A stretch of DNA of 64,000 bases from NCBI RefSeq assembly GCF_012935715.1, contig NZ_CP052860.1:558001-622000 (forward strand), given 5' to 3'. Source of the stretch: Pseudomonas sp. ADAK13. Lineage in GTDB: Bacteria; Pseudomonadota; Gammaproteobacteria; Pseudomonadales; Pseudomonadaceae. The position numbers and the translations under genes were made by a program. Positions 8,964-17,629 of the stretch are shown here, one piece after another. Position 1 is the first letter of the stretch. Every line of letters begins with the position of its first letter. The notes under the pieces are model-generated. The model ran no database searches. It was not told where the DNA came from and worked only from the letters and a program-made list of their open reading frames with translations.

Positions 8964-9434
8964 ATGACCCAGGTTACCAACACGCCTTACGAAGCCCTCG
9001 AAGTCGGCCAGACCGCCAGCTACAGCAAGACCGTCGAAGAGCGCGATATCCAGCTGTTCGCGGCGATGTCCGGCGACCACAACCCGGTGCACCTGGACGC
9101 CGAATTCGCCAAGGCGACCATGTTCAAGGAACGCATTGCCCACGGCATGTTCAGCGGCGCCCTGATCAGCGCGGCAGTCGCGTGTGAGTTGCCTGGGCCC
9201 GGCACCATCTACATCGGCCAGCAAATGACCTTCCAGAAACCGGTTAAAATCGGCGACACCCTGACCGTGCGTCTGGAAATCCTGGAGAAGCTGCCGAAGT
9301 TTCGCGTGCGCATCGCCACCCGCGTATTCAACCAGCGCGATGAGCTGGTGGTGGACGGTGAAGCCGAGATCCTCGCGCCGCGCAAGCAGCAGACCGTGAC
9401 CCTGACCGAACTGCCAGCCATCAGCATCGGTTAA
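8964..9434 (+). CDS. phaJ1: R-specific enoyl-CoA hydratase (MaoC domain), PhaJ-like
   Basis: 156 aa from ATG 8964; ATG 8952 is also in frame, but AGGA (8949-8952) overlaps it. Single hot-dog domain with the hydratase 2 motif: Asp38 and His43 in SGDHNPVHLDAEFA, then the Gly-rich IAHGMFSGALIS. It adds water to trans-2-enoyl-CoA giving the R-3-hydroxyacyl-CoA, linking beta-oxidation to PHA synthesis. The neighbourhood corresponds to P. aeruginosa phaJ1 (PA3302), from memory. Confidence 0.88.
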   Translation: MTQVTNTPYEALEVGQTASYSKTVEERDIQLFAAMSGDHNPVHLDAEFAKATMFKERIAHGMFSGALISAAVACELPGPGTIYIGQQMTFQKPVKIGDTLTVRLEILEKLPKFRVRIATRVFNQRDELVVDGEAEILAPRKQQTVTLTELPAISIG

Positions 9435-9446
9435 ACCACCACGCAT

Positions 9447-9476
9447 AAAAAAGCCCCGCATCTGCGGGGCTTTTTC
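9447..9476. terminator. Bidirectional intrinsic terminator
   Basis: Stem AGCCCCGC/GCGGGGCT with loop ATCT, flanked by A6 and T5. It separates convergent phaJ and the PA2169-type gene, and is nearly the same sequence as the terminator after fadD1. Confidence 0.9.
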
Positions 9477-9490
9477 TATTCAGGCCGGGC

Positions 9491-9958
9491 TCAAGACTGA
9501 GCGCGTGCCTGGTTACGCAGGGCTTTCACCTGGTCGTGGTTGCGTTGCGCGCCGTGGAACTGACGCTCCACCAGGTCGCGGATACCCAGCAGGTTGTGCT
9601 TGTTAATCTTCTCGATCGCTTCTTTGTAAGCCTTCAACGCGTGGTCTTCACCGCGCTCGGCTTCGTTCAGCACAGCCTCTTCATCTTTACCGGTGACCAG
9701 CGACTTCACGTCGACCCAGCCACGGTGCAGGGCGCCAGCAACGCTACCGGATTTTTCCGGATCGCCACCGAGTGCTTTAACGGCGGTCTGCAGTTCGGCA
9801 GCGGCGGTGGCGCAATCAACGGAACGTTTGGCAAACAGGGCTTTGAGTTCTGGATGCTTGATGTCTTCTGCGCAGGTCTTGAAGCCTTCCTGGCCGTCCT
9901 TGCTGGTCTCGATCAGGTCATTGAGTACGGAGATCGATTCTTTGTTGATATCAGTCAT
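9491..9958 (-). CDS. PA2169 family four-helix-bundle protein (DUF2383)
   Basis: 155 aa, almost wholly helical and without Cys-rich or membrane parts. It has the family pattern ISVLNDLIETSKDGQEGFKTCAEDI at the N-terminus and NEAERGEDHALKAYKEAIEK in the third helix, with Glu/His that suggest a ferritin-like fold. Function unknown; family members are often stress or stationary-phase induced. SD GAAGGA precedes the start. The 160 bp upstream is AT-rich and holds divergent promoters. Confidence 0.85.
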   Translation of the reverse strand: MTDINKESISVLNDLIETSKDGQEGFKTCAEDIKHPELKALFAKRSVDCATAAAELQTAVKALGGDPEKSGSVAGALHRGWVDVKSLVTGKDEEAVLNEAERGEDHALKAYKEAIEKINKHNLLGIRDLVERQFHGAQRNHDQVKALRNQARAQS

Positions 9959-10164
9959 TTTTCAATTCCTTCGCGGGTTAAGTAACGTGCATTAGTAATT
10001 GCAGCGCCCGTGCCAGCTTTTGAAAAACAAATTAATCCTTATATTTCAATAAGTTAAATATTAACCAAAAATCTGTATCCGCTTTATTTGCATGATCTGT
10101 CATTTGGCCTCCATGCAGAATGCCTGTATTTTCCAACGCATCGACTCAAACACTTGAAGCCCCA

Positions 10165-10401
10165 ATGAACCCTGAAAAACTTGAACTGCTGATCACCCGC
10201 GAAATGCCCTTCGGCAAGTACAAGGGCCGGATCATTGCCGACCTGCCTGGGCCCTACCTGAACTGGTTTGCCCGTGAAGGTTTCCCCCACGGCGAGTTGG
10301 GTGGGTTACTGGCACTGATGCAGGAAATCGACCACAACGGCTTATCCGAACTGCTGGAACCCCTGCGCGCCAAACACGGCAAGCCAGCCCCTCGTCATTA
10401 A
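10165..10401 (+). CDS. DUF3820 family protein
   Basis: 78 aa. It carries the DUF3820 core MPFGKYKGRIIADLPGPYLNWFAREGFPHGELGGLLALMQEI. The function is not established, though some members are called putative quorum-sensing-regulated proteins. The start at 10165 (MNPEKLELLITREM) fits the usual length; ATG 10120 is also in frame and neither has a strong SD. It stands 12 bp ahead of the aminotransferase gene and may be cotranscribed. Confidence 0.8.
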   Translation: MNPEKLELLITREMPFGKYKGRIIADLPGPYLNWFAREGFPHGELGGLLALMQEIDHNGLSELLEPLRAKHGKPAPRH

Positions 10402-10413
10402 TAGAGCACGCAC

Positions 10414-11589
10414 ATGGACAGTACCCGCGACGAACAACACTGGCACCAAATCGCCCAGCGCTACGACCTTGAGCCCGGCCCGATCAACCTCGAAAACGGG
10501 TACTTCGGGCGCATGAGCCGCGCGGTGCTGCAGCAGTATCAGGACCACGTAGCCTTCATCAATCGCAGCAATTCGATCCATGTTCGCCAGCGTTTCGAGC
10601 AGGGCGAAAACCTCGAGATTCGTAACCAGTTGGCGCATTTAATGGACGCCGACCCTGAAGCCGTCGCCCTCACCCGCTGCGCCTCGGATGCGTTGCAGTC
10701 GCTGATCCGCAACTACAACCGCCTGCAGCCGGGCGACCAGGTACTGATCAGCGACCTGGAATACGACACGGTCAAGGGCGCCATGCGCTGGCTGGCGCAG
10801 AACCGTGGGGTGGAGGTCATCGAGATTGCCCACGAACACCCGGCCAGTTTCGATAGCCTGGTGCAGACGTATCGCGATGCGTTCGTGCTCTACCCGCGTC
10901 TGAAATTGCTCGCACTGACCTATGTGACCCACCGCACCGGACTGGTAATGCCGGTGGAGGCGATTGCCACCGCAGCCAAAGAACACGGGATTGATGTGAT
11001 CCTGGATGGCGCCCATGCGTTGGGGCAGATCGAGTTCAACCTGGCGCAGTTGGGCATCGCGTTTGCCGGCTTTAATCTGCACAAATGGATTGGCGCGCCG
11101 CTGACCCTGGGCTTTATCTATATCGACCCGCAGCGGCTGGCGGACATTGATCCCGACATGGGCGAGTTTCACTACCCGGTCACCGATGTACGTGCGCGTA
11201 CGCCGTACAGCACGCCGAATTTCCCGGCACTGATGACGTTGCCGCTGGTGTTCGAAGAGCATCGGGCATTGGGCGGTTCGAAGGCCAAAGGCGCCCGGCT
11301 CAACTACCTGCGGGATTTGTGGGTGAGCGAGGTGCGGCAGTTGCCGGGAATTGAAGTGCTGACGCCGGACGATCCTCGGCTGTATTGCGCAATCACCTCG
11401 TTCAAGTTCACTGATCAGCCGGATCAACAGGTGATGGCGGATCGGTTGCTCAAGGAATATGACCTGTTTACCACGACCCGCAGCGGCGCGTCGTTCGGCA
11501 GTTGTATTCGGGTGACGCCGGGGTTTCTGACGTCAGCGGCGGACATCCACGTGTTGATCAAGGCCATCACAGAACTGAGCGCGACCTAG
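10414..11589 (+). CDS. Class V aminotransferase-fold PLP enzyme
   Basis: 391 aa. A PLP enzyme of the NifS/isopenicillin-N-epimerase type: DGAHALGQIEF (198-208, Asp for the pyridine nitrogen and the partner His) and NLHKWIGAPLTLGF (Schiff-base Lys224). No catalytic Cys loop of a sulfur-mobilising desulfurase is evident. The substrate cannot be told; the N-terminal PINLENGYFGRMSR resembles epimerase-type members. Its stop codon lies directly against the left end of the 0.83 kb repeat element. Confidence 0.82.
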   Translation: MDSTRDEQHWHQIAQRYDLEPGPINLENGYFGRMSRAVLQQYQDHVAFINRSNSIHVRQRFEQGENLEIRNQLAHLMDADPEAVALTRCASDALQSLIRNYNRLQPGDQVLISDLEYDTVKGAMRWLAQNRGVEVIEIAHEHPASFDSLVQTYRDAFVLYPRLKLLALTYVTHRTGLVMPVEAIATAAKEHGIDVILDGAHALGQIEFNLAQLGIAFAGFNLHKWIGAPLTLGFIYIDPQRLADIDPDMGEFHYPVTDVRARTPYSTPNFPALMTLPLVFEEHRALGGSKAKGARLNYLRDLWVSEVRQLPGIEVLTPDDPRLYCAITSFKFTDQPDQQVMADRLLKEYDLFTTTRSGASFGSCIRVTPGFLTSAADIHVLIKAITELSAT

Positions 11590-11590
11590 C

Positions 11591-12418
11591 GTGTATATCC
11601 GTTATTTAGGTAACGGCCACTTAGGGTTCCGCTCTTACAGCGGCTCACTTTTGAACAGCGCAAAAGTAAGCAAAACGCTCTTGCCCCACCACTCGGCACC
11701 TCGCCTAGGCTCGGTGTGCCCTCACTCCGGTACTACTCCGCGGGCCGCCGCGACGGGGCGTCCCTGCCCCGTCGCGGCTAAACCGGCGTCCTGCCGGTTT
11801 ACCCGCTCCGTACTACCTGCGTTCGGCCAGCGTGGTTTAACGGGGCGCCTAAGATCAAGATCAAAAGCAGATCAACAGCACAGCGGCCTACAGGCCGGCT
11901 TGAGTGGTGTGAAGCAAAGGCAACATCAAAATCTAAAGCGGGCACGGTCCAACTGTAGGAGCTGGCTTGCCTGCGATAGCATCACCTCGGTGCATCTGAA
12001 AAACCGAGTTGTCTGCATCGCAGGCAAGCCAGCTCCCACAGAAAAGCAGAGCTGCATCAGTTTCAGATTTGGCTTTGGCTTTGGCTGTGGCTTTTGATCT
12101 GGTTTCTACCACTCAAGCCGGCCTGTAGGCCGCTGTGCTCTTGCTTTTGATCTGGCTCTGACTGCCCCACTCAGCCCGAGGCCGAACGCAGGGATTGAGG
12201 AGCGGGTAAACCGGCAGGACGCCGGTTTAGCCGCGACGGGGCAGGGACGCCCCGTCGCGGCGGCCCGCGGAGCAATGCCGGAGTGAGGGAACACCGAGCC
12301 TTAGCGAGGTGCCGACAGGCGGGGCAGAGCGCTTTGGTTACTTTGCCGCTTTTGCAAAGTGACTCGCTGTAAGAGCGAAACCATAAGCCGCCGTTACCTA
12401 AATAACGGATATGTACTC
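11591..12418. repeat. 0.83 kb palindromic element, copy 1
   Basis: The ends are inverted repeats containing ATATCCGTTATTTAGGTAAC, followed by several more mirrored blocks: CTCTTACAGCG/CGCTGTAAGAG, a GCGACGGGGC-GCCCCGTCGC hairpin, an AAACCGGC-GCCGGTTT hairpin, and GCGGCCTACAGGCCGGCTTGA with its inverse. A type A REPIN occupies the centre (11954-12040). Copy 2 at 41655-42488 is visibly near-identical. Open frames on both strands are by-products of the repeat, with no SD and no domain. The left end is 2 bp from the aminotransferase stop; the eda terminator lies beyond the right end. Confidence 0.9.
11954..12040. repeat. REPIN at the centre of element copy 1
   Basis: TGTAGGAGCTGGCTTGCCTG and its inverse with a 40 bp spacer. 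The same position is occupied in copy 2, so the REPIN was present before the two copies separated. Confidence 0.9.
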
Positions 12419-12444
12419 AGTCAGCCCTGAAGGTTTCCAGCAGG

Positions 12445-12482
12445 CAAAAAAAAGCGGCACACCGACCAAGTGCGCCGCAAAA
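12445..12482 (-). terminator. Intrinsic terminator of the zwf-pgl-eda operon
   Basis: On the minus strand GCGGCGCAC and GTGCCGC form the stem, followed by eight T. It lies 40 bp beyond the eda stop. Confidence 0.85.
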
Positions 12483-12521
12483 ATGCCGTAGAACACAGCA
12501 ACAACGATTCGGTAAATCCAA

Positions 12522-13187
12522 TCAGTCCAGCAGGGCCAGCGCCTCGGCGGTGGTTTCCTGGATACGTGCCCAGTCGCCGTTCTTGACCCACTCAGGGTCC
12601 AGCATCCAGCTACCGCCCACGCACATCACATTCTTCAAGGCCATGTAGCTCTTGATGTTGGCCGGGCCCACACCGCCAGTCGGGCAGAATTTCACTTCGC
12701 CAAACGGGCCGCCCAACGCTTTGATGGCCGCCACGCCACCGCTGACTTCAGCCGGGAACAGCTTGAAGCGGCGATAACCCAGGCCATAACCTTCCATGAT
12801 CCCGGAAGCATTGCTGATGCCAGGCAACAGCGGAATCGGGCTGTGCACCGAGGCTTCCAGCAGGTCACGGGTAATGCCCGGGGTGACGATAAATTGCGAA
12901 CCGGCCACTTCGGCCGCTTCCAGCATATGACGATCCAGCACGGTACCGGCGCCGGTGCACAGCTCCGGACGCTGCTCACGCAGCACCTGGATGGCCTTCA
13001 GGCCGAACTGCGAACGCAGGGTCACTTCCAGTGCGGTCAAACCACCGGCGGCCAGGGCATCGGCCAGCGGCAGAATGTCCTGTTCACGGGCAATGGTGAT
13101 CACCGGCAGGATCCGCGCCTTGGCGCAGAGGCTGTCGATCAAGGCAACTTTGTCCGCCATGGAAACGGTAGGTTGAGGGCTGTTCAT
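12522..13187 (-). CDS. eda: KDPG aldolase (2-dehydro-3-deoxyphosphogluconate aldolase)
   Basis: 221 aa. It splits KDPG into pyruvate and glyceraldehyde-3-phosphate, the last step of the Entner-Doudoroff pathway. Class I aldolase residues are visible: Glu54 in ALEVTLR and the Schiff-base Lys142 in FKLFPAE, with the phosphate-binding CPTGGVG (168-174). The start at 13187 has AAGGA nine bases upstream; the frame is open 9 codons further, overlapping the pgl stop. Last gene of zwf-pgl-eda. Confidence 0.95.
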   Translation of the reverse strand: MNSPQPTVSMADKVALIDSLCAKARILPVITIAREQDILPLADALAAGGLTALEVTLRSQFGLKAIQVLREQRPELCTGAGTVLDRHMLEAAEVAGSQFIVTPGITRDLLEASVHSPIPLLPGISNASGIMEGYGLGYRRFKLFPAEVSGGVAAIKALGGPFGEVKFCPTGGVGPANIKSYMALKNVMCVGGSWMLDPEWVKNGDWARIQETTAEALALLD

Positions 13188-13204
13188 CGCGGCTGATCCT
13201 TGGC

Positions 13205-13918
13205 TCATGGGCACCAGTAAATCTCTAAAGTAGGTTGCAAAAACGCGCGTATCGGCATGGCAGCAACGTCGTCACTGGCCAGCGCGGCGCTCAAGGTGGT
13301 CAATTTCGAGCTGCCGGAAATCGACAGCACGGTGTAGTGGGCGGTGGCCAGCAATGCGCGACTCATGGTCAGGCGCTGGTGCGGCACGGTCGGCGCCAGC
13401 ATTGGCCAGCAACGACGGCTGCCATCTGGCTTGAGTGCATCAGCCAGGTTCGGGCTGTTGGGGAACAGCGACGCGGTGTGGCCGTCGTCGCCCATGCCCA
13501 GTACCAGCACGTCAATCGCCGGCAACTCGGCCAGCAGGCGATCGGCCTGCTCGGCAGCCTGCTCCAGGGTGGCGGCGACGCTGTACAGGCTCAGGAACTT
13601 CGCCTTGGCCGCCGGCCCTTGCAGTAAATACTTTTTCAACAGGCCGGCATTGCTGTCGGCGTGTTCCACCGGCACCCAACGCTCGTCGGCCAGGGTGATG
13701 GTCACCTTGGACCAGTCCAGGCCTTGCTTGGCGAGGTTCTGGAAGAACGCCACCGGGCTGCGGCCACCGGACACCACCAGGGTCGCTTCGCCACGGGCAC
13801 TGATGGCCGTGCGCAGTTGTTCGGCCACGTCATTGGCCAGGCCGTCGGCCAGCAGCGCCGCGGTGCGGTACTCATGGGCAGTGACGCCCTGAGGCAGTTT
13901 CAGTTCAGATATCGCCAT
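13205..13918 (-). CDS. pgl: 6-phosphogluconolactonase
   Basis: 237 aa of the glucosamine-6-phosphate isomerase/6-phosphogluconolactonase fold, with [12 protein letters not shown] (N-terminal phosphate loop), TLADERWVP and [14 protein letters not shown] (catalytic His region). It hydrolyses the lactone formed by Zwf to 6-phosphogluconate. Its start overlaps the end of zwf by 14 bp, showing translational coupling. Confidence 0.95.
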   Translation of the reverse strand: MAISELKLPQGVTAHEYRTAALLADGLANDVAEQLRTAISARGEATLVVSGGRSPVAFFQNLAKQGLDWSKVTITLADERWVPVEHADSNAGLLKKYLLQGPAAKAKFLSLYSVAATLEQAAEQADRLLAELPAIDVLVLGMGDDGHTASLFPNSPNLADALKPDGSRRCWPMLAPTVPHQRLTMSRALLATAHYTVLSISGSSKLTTLSAALASDDVAAMPIRAFLQPTLEIYWCP

Positions 13919-15371
13919 ACCAAGACCTCCCGTCCCGCGTGATCAGTGCAATCGAGCTCATCGGCCCCCAGGACCCCGCCGCGTACGGCTTGGGCGCATC
14001 ACCGGACTTTTTCCACCCGGCGATCAACTGGTCACACCACTTCCACGCGGCTTCAATTTCATCTTTGCGCACAAACAGGTTCTGGTTGCCGCGCATGACT
14101 TCAAGTAACAACCGCTCGTAGGCATCGGGAATCCGCGCGCTGCGATAGGTGTCGGAAAAATTCAGTTGCAGTGGCCCGCTGCGCAGTTGCATGCCCTTGT
14201 CCAGGCCCTGCTCCTTGGTCATCACGCGCAAGGAAATACCTTCGTCCGGTTGCAGGCGGATGATCAGCTTGTTGCTGATCTGCAAGCGCTGCTCGGGAGC
14301 GAAGATGTAGTGGGACGGTTCCTTGAAGTGGATGACGATCTGCGACAGCTTTTGCGGCATGCGCTTGCCGGTGCGCAGGTAGAACGGCACCCCGGCCCAA
14401 CGCCAGTTACGAATATCGGCCCGCAGCGCGACGAAGGTCTCGGTGTCGCTCTGGGTGTTGGAATTCTCTTCTTCGAGGTAACCCGGCACCGGCTTGCCGG
14501 CGCTGTAGCCGGCGATGTATTGGCCGCGCACCACTTGGGTGGTCAGGCCATCGGGGCTGATCGGCGCCAGGGCCTTGAGCACCTTGACCTTCTCGTCACG
14601 AATACTGTCGGCAGACAGGTCGGCCGGCGGGTCCATGGCGATCAGGCACAGCAGCTGCAGCAGGTGATTCTGGATCATGTCCCGCAGTTGCCCGGCCTTG
14701 TCGAAGTAACCCCAGCGACCTTCGATGCCGACCTGCTCGGCCACGGTGATTTCCACGTGGGAGATGTAGTTCTGGTTCCACTGGGTTTCAAACAGGCTGT
14801 TGGCAAAACGCAGGGCAATCAGGTTCTGGACGGTTTCTTTGCCCAGGTAGTGGTCGATGCGGTAGGTGCGGTTTTCCGGGAAAAACTGCGCCACGGCGTC
14901 GTTGACCTTGCGCGACGAATCGAGGTCCGAGCCGATGGGTTTTTCCAGGACCACGCGGGTGTTTTCCGCCAGGCCGACCTTGGACAGGTTCTCGCAGATC
15001 GCGCCGTACACCGCCGCCGGGGTGGCGAAGTAGGCAATCAGGCGTTGTTCAGTGCCGGCTTTTTCCGCCAGGGCAACATAGTCGTCGGCTTTCAGGAAGT
15101 CGACGTGCAGGTACGTCAGGCGGGCCAGGAAGCGCTGGGCGACGGTTTCGTCCAGTTCCTTGCCGACGTAGCTGCGCAATTCTTTTTCGATGTGGGCCAG
15201 GTGCTGCTGCTCGGAACCCGCCTCACGGGCCAGGGCCAGGATGCGCGTGTCTTCGTGCAGGAGGCCCGCACCATCGAGTTGATAAAGGGCAGGAAATAAC
15301 TTGCGCAGCGCCAGATCACCCAAGGCGCCAAACAGGGCAAAGGTGCAGGGTTCTACGGTTATCGAAGGCAT
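13905..15371 (-). CDS. zwf: Glucose-6-phosphate 1-dehydrogenase
   Basis: 488 aa. It oxidises glucose-6-phosphate with NAD(P)+. Visible are the nucleotide-binding segment [11 protein letters not shown] (14-24), EKPIG (143-147) and the active-site signature RIDHYLGKE (171-179). First gene of the operon; the divergent hexR and the intergenic palindrome point to HexR repression relieved by KDPG, as known in pseudomonads. Confidence 0.96.
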   Translation of the reverse strand: MPSITVEPCTFALFGALGDLALRKLFPALYQLDGAGLLHEDTRILALAREAGSEQQHLAHIEKELRSYVGKELDETVAQRFLARLTYLHVDFLKADDYVALAEKAGTEQRLIAYFATPAAVYGAICENLSKVGLAENTRVVLEKPIGSDLDSSRKVNDAVAQFFPENRTYRIDHYLGKETVQNLIALRFANSLFETQWNQNYISHVEITVAEQVGIEGRWGYFDKAGQLRDMIQNHLLQLLCLIAMDPPADLSADSIRDEKVKVLKALAPISPDGLTTQVVRGQYIAGYSAGKPVPGYLEEENSNTQSDTETFVALRADIRNWRWAGVPFYLRTGKRMPQKLSQIVIHFKEPSHYIFAPEQRLQISNKLIIRLQPDEGISLRVMTKEQGLDKGMQLRSGPLQLNFSDTYRSARIPDAYERLLLEVMRGNQNLFVRKDEIEAAWKWCDQLIAGWKKSGDAPKPYAAGSWGPMSSIALITRDGRSWYGDI

Positions 15372-15436
15372 GATGTTTGTTCTTTTATCAAGTTAAGCTA
15401 CAAATACCTTTTTTTAAGGCATCACTCAAGGAAAAA

Positions 15437-15452
15437 TGTAGTAATAACCACA
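15437..15452. promoter_or_regulatory. Candidate HexR operator between zwf and hexR
   Basis: TGTAGTAATAACCACA is an imperfect palindrome (TGTnGT-N4-ACnACA) in the 209 bp divergent zwf-hexR region, 66 bp from the zwf start. It has the general form of the TTGT/ACAA-type HexR sites reported for Pseudomonas but is not an exact match. The assignment rests on position and partial symmetry. Confidence 0.5.
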
Positions 15453-15580
15453 ACATTTTCCCAAAAAACGTATTCCGAGTGGTGGTGTTCAACTACCCTA
15501 AGTAGGATAGGCCACCGCAAAGGGCCGCTCGTCGACTGGTTGACGACCCTTATTTGCATCGTCGCCCTAAGGAAACATGA

Positions 15581-16450
15581 ATGGACCGCGTGCGAAATCT
15601 ACTGGAACAGATCCAGAAACGCCTCGAAGAACTGAACAAGGCTGAACGTAAAGTCGCCGAGGTCATCCTGCTCAACCCGCAGCAGGCGACCCGCTTCTCT
15701 ATCGCCGCCCTCGCCCAGGCCGCTTCGGTCAGCGAACCTACAGTGAACCGCTTCTGCCGCTCGTTCGGCGTGAGTGGTTACCCTGAACTTAAATTGCAGC
15801 TGGCGCAAAGTTTGGCCAGCGGCGCGGCGTATGTCAGCCGCGCGGTAGGGGCCGATGACAACCCCGAGGCCTACACCCAGAAGATCTTTGGCAGCGCCAT
15901 CGCCTCCCTGGACAGCGCCTGCCAGGCCCTGGACCCGAACCTGATCAGCAAGGCCGTGGACCTGCTGATCCAGGCCCGGCAGATCCACTTCTTTGGCCTC
16001 GGGGCTTCGGCGCCGGTGGCCATGGATGCCCTGCACAAGTTTTTCCGTTTCAACCTGTCGGTCACGGCCCATGCCGATGTGCTGATGCAGCGGATGATCG
16101 CCTCGGTGGCCCATACCGGCGAGTTATTCGTGATCATTTCCTACACCGGGCGTACCCGTGAGTTGGTGGAAGTGGCGCGTATTGCGCGGGAAAACGGTGC
16201 TTCGGTGCTGGGCGTAACGGCCGAGAACTCGCCACTGGCCAAGGTCAGTACCGTGAGCCTGAACATTCCGTTGCCGGAAGACACCGACATCTACATGCCG
16301 ATGACCTCGCGGATCATCCAGCTGACGGTGTTGGACGTGCTGGCCACGGGCATGACCTTGCGTCGCGGGGTGGATTTCCAGCCGCATTTACGCAAGATCA
16401 AAGAGAGCTTGAATGACAGCCGGTATCCGGTTGGGGATGAGTTCAACTAG
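15581..16450 (+). CDS. hexR: HexR, RpiR/MurR-type transcriptional regulator
   Basis: 289 aa. N-terminal helix-turn-helix of the RpiR type ([33 protein letters not shown], about 37-69) and a C-terminal SIS sugar-phosphate binding domain (about 125-265, with [11 protein letters not shown] and [11 protein letters not shown]). In Pseudomonas HexR represses zwf-pgl-eda and other Entner-Doudoroff genes until KDPG binds. Divergent from zwf with a shared control region. SD AAGGAA lies before the ATG. Confidence 0.95.
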   Translation: MDRVRNLLEQIQKRLEELNKAERKVAEVILLNPQQATRFSIAALAQAASVSEPTVNRFCRSFGVSGYPELKLQLAQSLASGAAYVSRAVGADDNPEAYTQKIFGSAIASLDSACQALDPNLISKAVDLLIQARQIHFFGLGASAPVAMDALHKFFRFNLSVTAHADVLMQRMIASVAHTGELFVIISYTGRTRELVEVARIARENGASVLGVTAENSPLAKVSTVSLNIPLPEDTDIYMPMTSRIIQLTVLDVLATGMTLRRGVDFQPHLRKIKESLNDSRYPVGDEFN

Positions 16451-16466
16451 TTCGAAATCTACGCGA

Positions 16467-16602
16467 CTGTGGTGAGCGGGCTTGCCCCGCGCTGGGCCGC
16501 GAAGCGGTCCTATTAAGCTCGCCGAGTTGATTCAGGTATATCTCGGTGGCTGGTTTCAGGGCCGCTTCGCAGCCCAGCGCGGGGCAAGCCCGCTCACCAC
16601 AG
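16467..16602. repeat. REPIN, type B
   Basis: Arms CTGTGGTGAGCGGGCTTGCC and inverse, extended through CCGCGCTGGGC and GCGAAGC, around a spacer of about 50 bp that itself has a CTCGCCGAG/CTCGGTGG pairing. It lies between the convergent hexR and mutarotase genes and ends 4 bp from the mutarotase stop. Confidence 0.9.
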
Positions 16603-16605
16603 GCC

Positions 16606-17451
16606 TCAGGCACCCACCCGCGCCTGCAAACTCAAATGCGCCCTCTCCCCCGGCGCCAGGCTCGCACCGGCCATCGCCGACTCCACACACACAAACCCCG
16701 ACGCCTCGTTGAAGCTCACCCCCAGCAACGGCCGGCTGCCCGGGTGCCACACCACCGTGTCGGCACTCTCGCCGGTATCGATGCACAACTCACGCTGCCA
16801 GGCATGGTCCTTGAGGTGCAACTCGCCCTCGTGCTGGAACACCCGCTGACAGCCGCCATCGACCCGCAACTCACCTTCCTGCTGGCAAACCTGGCGATTG
16901 AGCTGGTCGTAGCCCTGCGCCCCATCGAGCCCAGACAGCGCTATCTCACCGACGTTGCCAATTCGCCAATAGGCGTGCAAAGCATGGCTCAGTTGGCACG
17001 GAAGCTCGTCCTGATGCTCGGTGGCCAGGCGCAGTTCCAGGGTTTCCCCCAGGTGTGCATGCAGGTCCACCTGCCAATCGCATAACTGCAATTGCCAGTG
17101 CAAACGCACGCCGTCGTCGTCGGTGCTGCTGTCCAGCAGTTTCCAGTCGATCAGCCGTGCCCAACCATGGGACGGCCACGCGTTTTCGCTGGGATGGCGG
17201 CCATACCACGGCCAACACACCGGCACGCCGCCACGAATGGCGCCGACCTGCGGCCACTTGGCCGCGCACCACAGCCAGGGTTTCTGGCCCTTGGGCTGAA
17301 AGTGCAGCAATTGCGCGCCCTGGCGACTGAACACCGCCTGGCAGAGCGGGTGATCGATCACCAACACATCGCGCATCTGAAAGCGTTCCCAGGCGAATAC
17401 CGGTCGCTCGCGCAGGGATTTGAAAAAGCGTTGCAGCGGATGCTCATGCAT
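16606..17451 (-). CDS. D-hexose-6-phosphate mutarotase (YeaD-like)
   Basis: 281 aa of the aldose 1-epimerase superfamily: QGAQLLHFQPKGQKPWLWCA, GGVPVCWPWYGRH (conserved Arg/His region), HAYWRIGNV and VVWHPG. It interconverts alpha and beta anomers of hexose-6-phosphate, feeding Zwf. The start at 17451 has an AGGA upstream; the frame runs 36 codons further, but that part is translation of a REPIN. Its neighbours (oprB, gts, hexR, zwf) all serve glucose use. Confidence 0.85.
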   Translation of the reverse strand: MHEHPLQRFFKSLRERPVFAWERFQMRDVLVIDHPLCQAVFSRQGAQLLHFQPKGQKPWLWCAAKWPQVGAIRGGVPVCWPWYGRHPSENAWPSHGWARLIDWKLLDSSTDDDGVRLHWQLQLCDWQVDLHAHLGETLELRLATEHQDELPCQLSHALHAYWRIGNVGEIALSGLDGAQGYDQLNRQVCQQEGELRVDGGCQRVFQHEGELHLKDHAWQRELCIDTGESADTVVWHPGSRPLLGVSFNEASGFVCVESAMAGASLAPGERAHLSLQARVGA

Positions 17452-17473
17452 GTGCCACGGTCCTGAAAATCCT

Positions 17474-17560
17474 TGTAGGAGCTGGCTTGCCTGCGATGGC
17501 ATCGCCTCGGTGTGGCAGATACACCGCGGGGCTCGCATCGCAGGCAAGCCAGCTCCCACA
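17474..17560. repeat. REPIN, type A
   Basis: TGTAGGAGCTGGCTTGCCTG and its inverse, between oprB and the mutarotase gene (same direction). It follows directly after the oprB terminator. Confidence 0.9.
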
Positions 17561-17561
17561 C

Positions 17562-17592
17562 AAAAAAAAGCGGATAGCCATGGCTACCCGCA
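17562..17592 (-). terminator. Intrinsic terminator of oprB
   Basis: Minus-strand stem GCGGGTAGCC/GGCTATCCGC followed by eight T, about 40 bp beyond the oprB stop. Confidence 0.85.
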
Positions 17593-17629
17593 AAATGCGC
17601 ACAGAGAGAAGGAGCTTATCGCAACAGCG

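Noticed and set aside
11591..12097. 168-codon ORF in the repeat element (and 185 codons at 41604-42161)
   Set aside because: The reading frame runs through inverted repeats and a REPIN, has no SD, and its translation is repeat sequence. Such ORFs are probably misannotated as hypothetical proteins elsewhere.
17452..17559. 36-codon N-terminal extension of the mutarotase
   Set aside because: It is the translation of a REPIN; homologues begin near the chosen start.
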